A stretch of DNA of 64,000 nt. It comes from Campylobacterales bacterium. Its GTDB lineage: Bacteria > Campylobacterota > Campylobacteria > Campylobacterales > Sulfurimonadaceae. The notes below the pieces were generated by a model that did no database searches, was not told the origin of the DNA, and saw only the letters and a list, made by a program, of their open reading frames with translations. The stretch is taken from NCBI GenBank assembly GCA_016938735.1, contig JAFGUB010000028.1, positions 1 through 64,000 of the forward strand, in the 5' to 3' direction. A program made the position numbers and the translations under genes. Positions 8,380-17,308 of this stretch are shown here, piece after piece (positions within the stretch are counted from its first letter, which is position 1; every line of letters starts with the position of its first letter).

Positions 8380-9147
8380 ATGAAGCGCAGAGCCTTTTTA
8401 AAAATCGCTGCCGCTACGCCTTTGTGTGTGGATGCTTTGAGCTTGGAGCCTCGGCTTGATGCGCACAGCGCCGTGCGTGAGGCGATCTATCTGGATGCGC
8501 AGAAAAGCGTGGTCGCCAAAGGGCTTTTGGAGCGGCTGATGCGGGTGCAGCGGATGGTGGGGTTTGGCAACTTCAACCTGATTAGTTTCGATGTGGCGCG
8601 TAAGGTGGCCAAAAGTTACGGCTCCATCGGTGCGTTTAGTCCGCTTGAGAGTGCGCTTTTTGAGGAGCTGTTTGCCTTTGATGCCAGAAGCTACGGCTTT
8701 TTCGGTGCGAAGGTGATCGAACGCATGAATACCGTTTTGCGTGCCGATGAGATGGTCAAGGTGCCCTCTACGGGGCACTACCTCTACAAAGGTGAAGCGC
8801 TGCGCCACTATGAGGAGATCCGAGGCAAGATCGGTGAGGCCATCGTGCTCACTTCGGGGGTGCGCGGCGTGGTCAAGCAGATGGCGCTCTTTTTGAGCAA
8901 GGCGCTCAGTCTTGAGGGAAACCTCTCGCAAGCGTCACGCTCTTTAGCACCGGCGGGCTACTCATACCACGGGATCGGTGATTTTGATGTGGGCAAGGTC
9001 GGGTTTGGGGTGCGTAATTTTACGCAGGAGTTTGAATCAACCGATGAGTTTAAGCGTCTGATGGATCTGGGTTTTGTCTCGATCCGCTACCCCGAAGCGA
9101 ACCCTTTTGGGGTTCAGTACGAGCCCTGGCATATTAAGGTGGTGTGA
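8380..9147 (+). CDS. M15 family (VanY-like) peptidoglycan carboxypeptidase, Tat-exported
   Basis: The 255-residue protein starts MKRRAFLKIAAATPLCVDA, a twin-arginine signal (RRxFLK). The M15 zinc motif is present as SLAPAGYSYHGIGDFDVG (His and Asp ligands) with the downstream EPWHIKVV at the C-terminus carrying the catalytic Glu and last His ligand. Such enzymes cut D-Ala or other C-terminal residues from murein stem peptides. The TGA overlaps the ATG of the Csd4-like gene, so the two wall-modifying enzymes are probably coupled. A TATACT box at 8344-8349 is a likely promoter. Confidence 0.82.
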   Translation: MKRRAFLKIAAATPLCVDALSLEPRLDAHSAVREAIYLDAQKSVVAKGLLERLMRVQRMVGFGNFNLISFDVARKVAKSYGSIGAFSPLESALFEELFAFDARSYGFFGAKVIERMNTVLRADEMVKVPSTGHYLYKGEALRHYEEIRGKIGEAIVLTSGVRGVVKQMALFLSKALSLEGNLSQASRSLAPAGYSYHGIGDFDVGKVGFGVRNFTQEFESTDEFKRLMDLGFVSIRYPEANPFGVQYEPWHIKVV

Positions 9148-10424
9148 TGCGTTTTTTGGTTTTGTTTTTATGGTTACATGTAGCGCTTTTGGCGTTGGAA
9201 TTTTCTTTGGTTAAAAAAGAAACGAACACTTCTGAACCGACCTTGCTGGTCGTGGGCGGTATCCAGGGCGATGAGCCGGGCGGCTTTAACGCGGCGGCGA
9301 TTTTGGCCATGCGCTACGCGATCCGCTCGGGCAACGTCTGGATCGTGCCCAACCTCAACTTTGAGAGTATCATCGAGCGTTCGCGCGGGGGTTATGGCGA
9401 CATGAACCGCAAATTCGCCCATCTTGACCCCTCCGATCCCGATTATGAGATCGTGCGCAGGATTCAGTCGGTCATCACCGATGAGCAGGTCGATCTGGTG
9501 GTCAATCTGCACGACGGCAGCGGCTATTATCGAGCCGCGTATATCGACGAGGGTCACAATCCGCAGCGCTGGGGGCAGAGCTGTATTATCGATCAGTCCG
9601 CGATCACGGCCAAAGCCTACGGCAATCTAGAACAGGTTGCCGCTTATGTGGTGGATGAAGTGAACAAAAAACTTGTTGATGAGGAGCACCGCTATCATCT
9701 TCGCAACACCAAGACCGCCGAGGGCGACACGGAGATGGCCAAGACGCTCACCTATTTCGCCATCAACCATAACAAGGCGGCCTTTGGCAATGAGGGGAGC
9801 AAGGAGTTTGCGACGCACTTTCGCGTCTACTACCACCTTGCGGCGCTTGAGGCATACATGCGCTACATGGGGATCGATTTTTCGCGCGATTTCGCGCTGA
9901 CGCCGGAGGGTGTCAAGGCGGTAATCGATACCCCCCATCCCGTCACCTTGTTTGAGAAGTTCACGCTACCCGCCGCCTCTTTGCGCCCCGTACTGCGCTA
10001 TGTGCCGATTGATCGCGCCAAGAAGCCCTTTGAAAGCCCCCATCCGCTCATCTGTCTGGTGCCGCAATCAAACGCATACCGTCTCTTTTACGGCAATAAC
10101 CGTCTGAGCACCATCGTGCCGGAGTATTTTGAATCGGATGATTCGCTGCACACCTTTGGAATGCGCATCGACGGCGCGGCGCGTCAGGTTCAGGCGGGTG
10201 AGATCGTAGAGGTGAAGGAGCATTTTTCAGTCGATCCGATTGAGGGCTACCGCGTAAACGTGATCGGTTACACCCATCCCAAAGGCATCGAGACGGGCGT
10301 CACACTGACGCGCAAGGCGCTGCCCGAGCGCTTCTCCATCGATATCGAGGGGCGTATCTACCGCATCGAGATCTACAAAGGCGAGCGCTTTAGCGCGATG
10401 GCACTGGTGCGGTTTGTGCGCTAG
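9147..10424 (+). CDS. csd4: Csd4/Pgp1-type DL-carboxypeptidase (M14), cell-shape determinant
   Basis: The 425-residue protein has a short signal peptide and a catalytic core matching Helicobacter Csd4 and Campylobacter Pgp1: GGIQGDEPGGFNAA, NLNFESIIERSRGGYGDMNRKFAHLD and VVNLHDGSGYY. As in Csd4, the first zinc ligand is Gln (IQGDE) instead of the His typical of M14. These enzymes trim murein tripeptides to dipeptides and give helical shape. The ATG at 9147 overlaps the previous stop (TGATG); a GTG three bases earlier is possible. A TACATGTA site falls in the signal peptide codons at 9175. Confidence 0.88.
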   Translation: MRFLVLFLWLHVALLALEFSLVKKETNTSEPTLLVVGGIQGDEPGGFNAAAILAMRYAIRSGNVWIVPNLNFESIIERSRGGYGDMNRKFAHLDPSDPDYEIVRRIQSVITDEQVDLVVNLHDGSGYYRAAYIDEGHNPQRWGQSCIIDQSAITAKAYGNLEQVAAYVVDEVNKKLVDEEHRYHLRNTKTAEGDTEMAKTLTYFAINHNKAAFGNEGSKEFATHFRVYYHLAALEAYMRYMGIDFSRDFALTPEGVKAVIDTPHPVTLFEKFTLPAASLRPVLRYVPIDRAKKPFESPHPLICLVPQSNAYRLFYGNNRLSTIVPEYFESDDSLHTFGMRIDGAARQVQAGEIVEVKEHFSVDPIEGYRVNVIGYTHPKGIETGVTLTRKALPERFSIDIEGRIYRIEIYKGERFSAMALVRFVR

Positions 10425-12034
10425 ACCTTCGACTGTACGGTGATCTTGCGTGCTTCAAAGAGTTCGGCGGCTTTTTTGACGAGCGGCTCTTCGAGGATGC
10501 TGCCGCCGTCGTACTCTTTGGCGCGTCCCTCATCATCGCAAGACGCGACGCAACTGCCTCCATATGTTTCGATCTCTTCGGTCATGGAGGCGCTTTGGGG
10601 GGCACTCTCTTGGGGGGTTGGCTCCGATGGGGTAGGTGTTTGTGTGCAAGCGCTGGCGACGATTTTGGTCTCGAAGCCAAATATTTGCTGCACCAGATTG
10701 CGGATGACCGAGTAGCCCTCTTTGAGCATCTTCTTGCATTGTTCGTCCGCGCAGCTCTCCCAGGTCAGCACCCCCTCTTCAAACGACACAAAATGAATCT
10801 GCTGCGCAAAACAGCTGCCCAGCTCGCTGTTGCGGTCCATAATCTTGGCCCTTAGGGTCTCAAACAGATCGAGCGCACGGGGTTTGGGTGGCATCTGCGG
10901 CGGCATTGGTTGCGGTGGCGGGGTCGCAAGGTTTGGGGCGGTGATGGTTGCGGGGGCGTCGCGGCGGATCTCCTGTTCGAGCGATTCGATCATCTGATCG
11001 ATCTCTTTGACCTTGAGCGCTTCGACCATCTTAAAAAGCACCAGCCCCAGCACAAAACCCCCTTCGGCGTTGATGCCCAGCAGCCCTTTGGCGTCGCTGA
11101 GAATGCGAAAAAAGCGCTCCAGCAGCAAGGTGGAGAAGGTGGCGTCGTGGGCATAGAGGCGCTCTTGCAGATAGGCGATCATCTCATCGACGACCATCTC
11201 CGCTTCGTATTCGTCCAGTTTGCGCAGGTACTCGATGAGGCGCGGCTTGTCTTTGGAGAGCACCGCGTCAAAGAGTTCGGCGAGAAACTGCGGATCGACC
11301 AGCCCCAGCATCTCCGTGACGGTGGCGACATCGACGTAGTTTTTGGAGTAGATGATCGCCTGATCAAGCAGGGTCAGCGTATCGCGCAGACTGCCTGAGC
11401 CGCTGCGTGCCAAGATTTCAAGCGCTTCGGGTTCAAACCCGATGTTCTCTACATGTAAGATGTGCGAGAGATGCGCCACAATGGCGTGGGTGGCGATGCG
11501 CTTGAAGCGAAAGTGCTGCGTGCGGCTGAGAATGGTGGCGGGGAGCTTAAGCGGGTCGGTGGTGGCGAGGATGAATTTAACATACGAAGGGGGCTCTTCG
11601 AGGGTCTTGAGCAGGGCATTAAACGCCTCTTTGGTGAGCATGTGCACTTCGTCGATGATGAAGATCTTAAACGCCGCGGAAGCGGGCTTGTACTTGGTGT
11701 GTTCGATGAGGTCGCGGATGTCGTCGATCTTGCGGCTCGAGGCGGCGTCCATCTCCACGATGTCCATGTGGCGGCCCTGTGCGGCCATCGTGCAGTTGGG
11801 GCAGGTGCCGCAGGGCTTGGAGGTGGGGCCAAGATCGCAGATAAGGGCTTTGGCGAAGATCCGCGCCGTCGAGGTCTTGCCCGAACCGCGCAGTCCCGAG
11901 AAGAGGTAGGCGTGCGAGAGGCGGTTGGCATCAAGCGCCAGCGAAAGGGTTTGGGAGATGCTCTCCTGCCCGATCAGCTCTTCAAAGTTGGCGGGACGGT
12001 ATTTTCTGGCGAGTACTTCGGAGGTCGGATTCAC
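10421..12034 (-). CDS. dnaX: DNA polymerase III subunits gamma/tau
   Basis: The protein is 537 residues from a GTG at 12034 with AAGGG seven bases upstream; the longer open frame to 12109 would run through the likely -10 box at 12064-12069. It contains Walker A (GLRGSGKTSTA), a four-Cys zinc module (CDLGPTSKPCGTCPNC), DEVHMLTKEAFNALLKTLEEPP, and a Pro-rich linker before the tau C-terminal part. It is the clamp-loader ATPase subunit. Its stop overlaps the convergent csd4 end by four bases. The tau portion is short. Confidence 0.92.
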   Translation of the reverse strand: MNPTSEVLARKYRPANFEELIGQESISQTLSLALDANRLSHAYLFSGLRGSGKTSTARIFAKALICDLGPTSKPCGTCPNCTMAAQGRHMDIVEMDAASSRKIDDIRDLIEHTKYKPASAAFKIFIIDEVHMLTKEAFNALLKTLEEPPSYVKFILATTDPLKLPATILSRTQHFRFKRIATHAIVAHLSHILHVENIGFEPEALEILARSGSGSLRDTLTLLDQAIIYSKNYVDVATVTEMLGLVDPQFLAELFDAVLSKDKPRLIEYLRKLDEYEAEMVVDEMIAYLQERLYAHDATFSTLLLERFFRILSDAKGLLGINAEGGFVLGLVLFKMVEALKVKEIDQMIESLEQEIRRDAPATITAPNLATPPPQPMPPQMPPKPRALDLFETLRAKIMDRNSELGSCFAQQIHFVSFEEGVLTWESCADEQCKKMLKEGYSVIRNLVQQIFGFETKIVASACTQTPTPSEPTPQESAPQSASMTEEIETYGGSCVASCDDEGRAKEYDGGSILEEPLVKKAAELFEARKITVQSKV

Positions 12035-12063
12035 ACGTTGGCCCTTGGGTGAGTTGAGTGGGG

Positions 12064-12069
12064 ATTGTA
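12064..12069 (-). promoter_or_regulatory. -10 box for dnaX
   Basis: TACAAT on the minus strand, about 30 bases before the GTG start at 12034, fits a sigma-70 -10 element with a leader of roughly 23 bases containing AAGGG. A TTACATGTAA palindrome (12082-12091) lies 13 bases upstream of it, between the two divergent promoters. Confidence 0.5.
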
Positions 12070-12125
12070 GCATAGGGGCTCTTACATGTAATGGATTTGA
12101 AAAGTTCAAAGCAAAAGAGCTTTGC

Positions 12126-12131
12126 TACAAT
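12126..12131 (+). promoter_or_regulatory. -10 box for the flavin reductase-like gene
   Basis: TACAAT is followed by AAGGAG at 12143-12148 and the ATG at 12155, a standard promoter and ribosome-binding layout. It is divergent from the dnaX promoter. Confidence 0.55.
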
Positions 12132-12154
12132 GAGCACAAAAAAAGGAGCCCCCT

Positions 12155-12727
12155 ATGCTGTTTGATCTCTCCGAACTTAGCGAAACCAAAAAGTACAAAA
12201 TCATGAGCAATACCATCTTCCCGCGTCCCGTTGCGTGGATTGCCACCGAAGATGCGGGGGTGGTCAATCTGGCCCCGTTTAGCTACTTCGCCCCGCTCTC
12301 AAGCGAGCCGCCGCTGGTGATCGTCTCGATTGCGCACAAAGAAGACGGCACACCCAAAGATACCTACCGCAACCTCCACGCGCATGGTCGCTGCACGATC
12401 AATCTGGCGCATAAGGGCTTGCTGCAGGATCTGGAGCGCACAGCGCAGGAGCTCGATTTTGGCATCAGCGAGAGCGAGCACTTCGGGATCGCGATGCGCC
12501 ATACGCTTGAGGGGTATCCGCCGATGGTTGAGGGTGCCCACTGCGCGCTCTTTTGCACCTTGGTGCGTACGGTCGATCTGGGGGCGCGTTATGAGCCGAT
12601 GGTGTTGCGCATCGAGCAGATTTATGTCAACGATGAGCATGTTGATGCGCAGGGGCGCATCACGCTAGAGCAGATCGGTCGGGTGGGGATCGAGTACCTT
12701 GTGGATGCGCTAAGGGTTAGAGCCTAA
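12155..12727 (+). CDS. Flavin reductase-like FMN-binding protein
   Basis: The 190-residue protein has the flavin reductase split-barrel pattern: IFPRPVAWIATEDAGVVNLAPFSYFAPLSSEPPLV, in which the NLAPFSYF and PP segments line the FMN phosphate site. Family members reduce flavin with NAD(P)H or bind FMN in oxidoreductases; the substrate is unknown. AAGGAG lies six bases upstream of the ATG. Its last 11 bases overlap the end of the convergent murI. Confidence 0.85.
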   Translation: MLFDLSELSETKKYKIMSNTIFPRPVAWIATEDAGVVNLAPFSYFAPLSSEPPLVIVSIAHKEDGTPKDTYRNLHAHGRCTINLAHKGLLQDLERTAQELDFGISESEHFGIAMRHTLEGYPPMVEGAHCALFCTLVRTVDLGARYEPMVLRIEQIYVNDEHVDAQGRITLEQIGRVGIEYLVDALRVRA

Positions 12728-13460
12728 GCCACTGTGCTGCAACTGCTTTGAGCGCTTCGGGGTTTTCGGAGGCGAAGAACTTCATATCGCAGGTTCTAGC
12801 GCGGCGAGAGAGCCCGTGCGTTACATGTAGATACTCCACCATCGCTTCTCCGGAGTGGATCAGGCGGGGGGCATCGCTGAAATAACGTGCGATTTGCGCT
12901 TCGATGAGCGGAAAGTGGGTGCAGCCGAGGATGATCGCATCAGGCGTGGCAAGATCCGCAAAATAGTGCTCCATCAGACTCTCAAGCACCGGCCCCTCAA
13001 AAATCCCCTCTTCGACGATGGGCACAAAGAGTCCCGTGGCCTTGGAGCTCAGGCGCGTAAAACCTCTTACATGTAACTGTTTTTCGTAGGCTTGTGAGCG
13101 CACCGTGGCTTTGGTACCCAAAATCAAAATCGATGCATCGGTCGAGGAGAGGGCGTTACATGTAGCTAAAACCCCCGCTTCAACCACGCCGACCACCTCA
13201 AAGGGAGCTTGGGTACGCAGGGCGTCAAGGGCGTAGGCGCTGACGGTGTTACAGGCGACAATGAGTAGATCGATGTCGAAGTTTTTGAAAAACTCCAGCG
13301 CTTCGAGGGCGTAGCGGATGATGGTGTTTTGATCTTTGACGCCATAAGGCACGCGCGCCGTATCGCCGAAGTAGATGATCTCTTCAAAGAGCCCATGCTC
13401 ACGCAAGGATTTGACGACGGTGAGCCCGCCGATTCCGCTGTCAAAGACCCCAACTCTCAT
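12717..13460 (-). CDS. murI: Glutamate racemase
   Basis: The 247-residue enzyme supplies D-glutamate for murein. It shows FDSGIGGLTVVKSL at the N-terminus, the first catalytic Cys in IVACNTVSAYALD and the second in ILGCTHFPLI. AAGGG precedes the ATG at a normal distance. It follows rho in the same direction with a 97-base gap. Three TACATGTA sites lie inside (12822, 13068, 13157). Confidence 0.95.
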   Translation of the reverse strand: MRVGVFDSGIGGLTVVKSLREHGLFEEIIYFGDTARVPYGVKDQNTIIRYALEALEFFKNFDIDLLIVACNTVSAYALDALRTQAPFEVVGVVEAGVLATCNALSSTDASILILGTKATVRSQAYEKQLHVRGFTRLSSKATGLFVPIVEEGIFEGPVLESLMEHYFADLATPDAIILGCTHFPLIEAQIARYFSDAPRLIHSGEAMVEYLHVTHGLSRRARTCDMKFFASENPEALKAVAAQWLRL

Positions 13461-13523
13461 GGCTACCCTTTCGTGTTGTGCTTCAAAGCGCCCCGCTGCC
13501 GAAGCGAACCTAGTGTTAACGTA

Positions 13524-13548
13524 GCAGTAGGGGCTTTGCTCCTGCTGT
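13524..13548 (-). other. Hairpin between rho and murI
   Basis: An 11-base-pair stem with three G-T wobbles (arms 13524-13534 and 13538-13548) closes a TTT loop. It lies in the 97-base gap downstream of rho. No U-tract follows on the minus strand, so it could be an mRNA-processing or attenuation structure rather than a simple terminator. Confidence 0.35.
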
Positions 13549-13557
13549 GTTTCAAAA

Positions 13558-14886
13558 CTACTGTTTTTCGTTCATGCTATCAAGAAAGTCTTGGTTGGTC
13601 GGGTTCTTCTTCATGGTGGTGTAGAGGAATTTGAGCGCTTCGACTTCGTCATCTTGCTTATGCAGCATCGAGCGGAGGATAAAGACCTTGGTGAGGATCT
13701 CGGCGCTGATGAGCAGTTCCTCTTTTCTCGTGCCCGATTTGAGAATGTCGATAGCCGGGAAGATACGGCGATCCGAGATGGCGCGGCTGAGCACCACTTC
13801 GGAGTTGCCCGTACCTTTGAACTCTTCAAAAATAACTTCGTCCATACGTGAACCCGTCTCGATCAGCGCCGTGGCAATGATGGTGAGGCTGCCGCCGTTT
13901 TCGATGTTACGCGCGGCGCCGAAGAAGCGTTTTGGTTTGTGCAGAGCGTTGGCATCTACACCGCCGGAGAGCACTTTGCCCGAACTTGGTGTGACGGTGT
14001 TGTAGGCGCGGGCAAGGCGGGTGATGGAGTCGAGCAGAATCACGACATCTTTGCCCACCTCGACGCGGCGTTTGGCGCGTTCGATCACCATTTCGGCCAC
14101 TTTAACGTGGTTTTTGGCCGGCATGTCGAAGGTGGAGCTGTAGACTTCGCCTTTGACGGAGCGCTCCATATCGGTCACCTCTTCGGGGCGCTCATCCACA
14201 AGCAGCACCATCAGCTCCACTTCGGGATGGTTAGCGCTGATACCGTGGGCGATCTCTTTGAGCAGCTCCGTTTTACCCGAGCGCGGAGGGGCGACGATCA
14301 GTCCGCGCTGACCTTTGCCGATGGGACAAAAAAGATCCATCATGCGGCCCGTGAGGTTTTGGGGTAGATATTCCAATTTAAGCTGTTCAGAGGCGTACAG
14401 CGGCGTGAGGTTTTCAAAGAGGGGGCGTTTTTTGGACTCTTCAGGCGGCAGGAAGTTGATCGCTTCGATCTTGAGCAGGGCGTAGTAGCGCTCGGCCTCT
14501 TTGGGGGCGCGTACTTGGCCGGTAACGGTGTCACCGTTGCGCAGCGCAAAGCGTTTGATCTGGGTGGTGCTTACATAGGCATCATGCAGCGAATCAGAGA
14601 AGCTCTGATCGATGGCGCGCAAAAAGCCGTAGCCATCCGCCATAATCTCCAAAATCCCCGTGAAGAGGATGAAACCGCCTTGGGCGACCTGGGATTTGAG
14701 GATCTCAAAAATCAGATCTTGACGTTTGAGTTCGTTGGGATGTTCGATCTCAAGTTCGGCGGCGATATCGACCAGCTCGTCAATGGGAAGGGTACGGAGT
14801 TCTTCGATACTATGGCCTTTGGCAGGCGTGTGGGTTCTTCCGTTGGAAGATTTTTTTGTAGGTTTACGCGTTGAGGTTTCGCTCAT
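13558..14886 (-). CDS. rho: Transcription termination factor Rho
   Basis: The 442-residue protein has a basic N-terminal extension of about 30 residues, an RNA-binding cold-shock-like domain ([15 protein letters not shown]), Walker A ([15 protein letters not shown]), Walker B with [15 protein letters not shown], and the secondary-channel region [28 protein letters not shown]. It is the hexameric ATP-dependent RNA translocase for factor-dependent termination. No TACATGTA copy occurs in it, in contrast to its neighbours. Confidence 0.97.
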   Translation of the reverse strand: MSETSTRKPTKKSSNGRTHTPAKGHSIEELRTLPIDELVDIAAELEIEHPNELKRQDLIFEILKSQVAQGGFILFTGILEIMADGYGFLRAIDQSFSDSLHDAYVSTTQIKRFALRNGDTVTGQVRAPKEAERYYALLKIEAINFLPPEESKKRPLFENLTPLYASEQLKLEYLPQNLTGRMMDLFCPIGKGQRGLIVAPPRSGKTELLKEIAHGISANHPEVELMVLLVDERPEEVTDMERSVKGEVYSSTFDMPAKNHVKVAEMVIERAKRRVEVGKDVVILLDSITRLARAYNTVTPSSGKVLSGGVDANALHKPKRFFGAARNIENGGSLTIIATALIETGSRMDEVIFEEFKGTGNSEVVLSRAISDRRIFPAIDILKSGTRKEELLISAEILTKVFILRSMLHKQDDEVEALKFLYTTMKKNPTNQDFLDSMNEKQ

Positions 14887-14978
14887 AAATTACCTTGGAG
14901 GAGAGTGGAAATTGAAGAAGTTAGGAGTCGGTCACTGAGGACTTAAACGGCGCATTATAGCCCAAAGTACAGCCATGG

Positions 14979-15881
14979 TCAAGACAAGAGCGCTTTGGCA
15001 ATGGAGAACTGATTGGCGGTCATCAGATGGATTTTGGGATGCAGCGCTTTGATCTGCTCAAAGAGCGCTTTGCTCAGCCTAAAACCTGCTTCGTATTCCG
15101 CTTCGCCGGAGATGTCGGCCGCTTCTCTTAGGGTATCGAGCCAATGGGCAGGGACATTGATGCCCGGAACATGCGCGGAGAGAAACTGGGCGGTGCGAAA
15201 TTTGGTGATGGGAAAGATGCCTAAAATCAGCTGGCAGCGGTGCGCGCTGCCGATGTGCGCCTCTTCAAGCAGCTCTAAAAGCAGCGTCGCGCTTTGCAGA
15301 TCATACACAGGCTGGGTGATAATGGCGAGGGCTTTGTGGGCGATCTTTTTTTGCATCTTGCGCAGTAGGGTTGTCGGGTTTTTGGCGTAGCTGTTCATTA
15401 CGGCAAACGGGTAAATGGGCTCTGGCATACACCCCAGCGGACGTCCGGCGTGATCAATCCCGCTGTTAAAGCAGGTGATCATATCCAGCAGCAGGGTGCT
15501 GTCGCCTTCGAGCACTCCCTTGGCGTGGGGTTGATCGGACATCTTTGCCGGATCGCCCGTCAGCGCCAAAATAGCGCGTACACCCGCTTCGTTGGCGCCG
15601 AGCAGATCGCTTTGCAGGGCAATACGGTTGCGGTCACGCATGCTCATGGTGGCGATGACGGGTTTGTTAAAGCGCTGTTGTAGCATTTGCGCGGCAAAAA
15701 GGGCGTTGTATTTGAGTTTGGCCAGCGGGCTGTCCGTGGTGCTAAAAGCATCGACCAGTTCATGCAAGCCCAAAGCTTCGATCTTGTCGATGACGGGTCT
15801 GAACTGCGCAGAGTGGGGCGGCGTCGTCTCTAGCGAGATGTAACTCTTGTGGTTTAGTTTCTCGAGTAGCTCTTCAAACAC
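14979..15881 (-). CDS. metF: Methylenetetrahydrofolate reductase family protein
   Basis: The 300-residue TIM-barrel flavoprotein has the N-terminal YISLETTPP segment (equivalent to the family EFFPP), ILALTGDPAKMSD and a PVYDLQSA segment matching the FAD-binding core. It would reduce 5,10-methylene-THF to 5-methyl-THF for methionine synthesis. It is divergent from serB and separated from rho by 92 bases. MetF sequences in this phylum are variable, so the family is firmer than the exact substrate. Confidence 0.8.
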   Translation of the reverse strand: MFEELLEKLNHKSYISLETTPPHSAQFRPVIDKIEALGLHELVDAFSTTDSPLAKLKYNALFAAQMLQQRFNKPVIATMSMRDRNRIALQSDLLGANEAGVRAILALTGDPAKMSDQPHAKGVLEGDSTLLLDMITCFNSGIDHAGRPLGCMPEPIYPFAVMNSYAKNPTTLLRKMQKKIAHKALAIITQPVYDLQSATLLLELLEEAHIGSAHRCQLILGIFPITKFRTAQFLSAHVPGINVPAHWLDTLREAADISGEAEYEAGFRLSKALFEQIKALHPKIHLMTANQFSIAKALLS

Positions 15882-15895
15882 GCGCCGTCCTTGGT

Positions 15896-15901
15896 TATAA
15901 T
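15896..15901 (+). promoter_or_regulatory. -10 box for serB
   Basis: TATAAT lies 29 bases before the ATG at 15930, giving a leader of about 22 bases. The longer in-frame ATG at 15891 would start upstream of this box and is therefore unlikely. Confidence 0.55.
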
Positions 15902-15929
15902 GGCGCCATTTTATCAGAAAGTAACCAAA

Positions 15930-16553
15930 ATGAAATTGTGTGTATTTGACTTCGATTCGACGCTGATGGACGGCGAAACGATCGATTTTTTTGCGGCCGA
16001 GCTGGGCATCGGGGAGCGCGTGGCGGCCATTACGGAACGGGCCATGAACGGCGAGCTAGATTTTTTCGAGAGCCTGCAGGAGCGGGTCGGACTGCTCAAG
16101 GGGCTAGAATATGCTAAGGTAGAAGAGATCTGCCATGCGCTACCGTATATGAACGGAGCCAAAGAGACGATAGCGGAGCTCAAAAAAGCGGGTTTGCGCG
16201 TGGTCTGCTTTAGCGGCGGATTTCGACCGGCGACGGGCTATGCCAAAAGTCAACTTGGATTCGATGCCGATTTTGCCAATATCTTACATGTAAGAGAAGG
16301 ACGCCTCAGCGGACTGGTGGGTGGCGATATGATGTTTAACACCTCCAAAGGCGATATGCTTGTGCGCTTGCAGGCGCTGATGGGCATCAGTCCCGAGGAG
16401 ACGATGGTAGTAGGAGACGGTGCGAACGATCTTTCGATGTTTGCGCACGCGGGAACGCGGATCGCGTTTTGTGCCAAAGAGGTGCTGAAGCGTGAAGCCA
16501 ACATCGTGATTGATCGTAAAGATTTGACCGAGATTTTGGGGAGAATGCTATGA
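15930..16553 (+). CDS. serB: Phosphoserine phosphatase (HAD family)
   Basis: The protein is 207 residues from the ATG at 15930, placed so that CVFDFDSTLMDGET (HAD motif I, DxDxT) is near the N-terminus as in other short SerB proteins. VVCFSGGFR is motif II and VVGDGANDLSMF is motif III/IV. It performs the last step of serine synthesis. The next gene starts inside its stop (ATGA). A TACATGTA site is in frame at 16285, encoding Leu-His-Val. Confidence 0.92.
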   Translation: MKLCVFDFDSTLMDGETIDFFAAELGIGERVAAITERAMNGELDFFESLQERVGLLKGLEYAKVEEICHALPYMNGAKETIAELKKAGLRVVCFSGGFRPATGYAKSQLGFDADFANILHVREGRLSGLVGGDMMFNTSKGDMLVRLQALMGISPEETMVVGDGANDLSMFAHAGTRIAFCAKEVLKREANIVIDRKDLTEILGRML

Positions 16554-16891
16554 GGCTGGAAAATTCCATATGGCATCGTTACCATCCGCAGACGTCGCTG
16601 CATGAGGGCTTGGTTCGCTTTTACGGTTGTGAGTCTGAGTCGGTTAGTACGGACGATGACTATCTCTACGCGCTGCTCAAGCGCAAGCTGACCAAAAAAG
16701 AGCTTCGTTTTTTGATTATGGATGAGGCAAAGGTGGATACATTCGTGATTGCCGACACCTTACATGTAAGCGTCGAGGAGTGTGAAGCGCTCAGACGGAA
16801 GGCCTATCGCAAGCTTCGTGACGGAAAGATGCGTAAATTAGTGACATCTCAACCCGAATCGCAGGATAACGAGGAGAGCGAAGGGTATTAA
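16550..16891 (+). CDS. Small conserved-type protein with sigma-region-4-like helix-turn-helix
   Basis: The 113-residue protein overlaps serB by four bases. Its central part (about residues 47-95), LTKKELRFLIMDEAKVDTF then IADTLHVSVEECEALRRKAYRKLR, resembles a sigma-factor region 4 or LuxR-type helix-turn-helix. The N-terminus mentions no membrane segment and the C-terminus is acidic and disordered. I cannot name a family; a DNA-binding role is inferred only from the helix pattern. A TACATGTA site at 16761 encodes part of the recognition-helix region. Confidence 0.6.
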   Translation: MRLENSIWHRYHPQTSLHEGLVRFYGCESESVSTDDDYLYALLKRKLTKKELRFLIMDEAKVDTFVIADTLHVSVEECEALRRKAYRKLRDGKMRKLVTSQPESQDNEESEGY

Positions 16892-16951
16892 TTGTGATTT
16901 TATCGTGATTAATATAGAATAAGTTTTCCAAATATGAAAGGGGATTAACGC

Positions 16952-17281
16952 ATGAAAAAAACGACTTCAGTTCTTTTGTCGTCAGTTGTGGCGCTTGGGA
17001 TGCTCAGCACTGCAGCCAACGCCGATGTAAGTAAAGGCCAGAAGGTTTATCTGAAAATGTGCAAGAAGTGCCACGGTAACGGAACTAAAGGTGCTGCCAT
17101 GAATACGCAAGACGGTTGGGACGAGTTGTTTGAAAACAATGGTGCCAAATTGATTAAAGCACACGAAGGCGATAGCTCTGAGGCTTTTTTCAAAGGTGAT
17201 ATGTTCCAAAAAATTTCAGGGGATCTACGCGATTTTCTTTACGAATACGGCTCTGATTCAGGCAACGTACCCTCTTGCTAA
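16952..17281 (+). CDS. Small periplasmic cytochrome c
   Basis: The 109-residue protein has a signal peptide (cut after ANA near residue 24) and one heme c motif, CKKCH, at about residues 36-40. The tail LYEYGSDSGNVPSC is shared with the protein at 18853-19185. A TATAGAAT-like -10 and AAAGGGG precede it. It is probably a small electron carrier; partner unknown. The relation to the heme-less paralogue across the ankyrin gene is discussed under findings. Confidence 0.82.
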   Translation: MKKTTSVLLSSVVALGMLSTAANADVSKGQKVYLKMCKKCHGNGTKGAAMNTQDGWDELFENNGAKLIKAHEGDSSEAFFKGDMFQKISGDLRDFLYEYGSDSGNVPSC

Positions 17282-17308
17282 TACGCGCTCTTGCGTTTTG
17301 CAAGAGTC

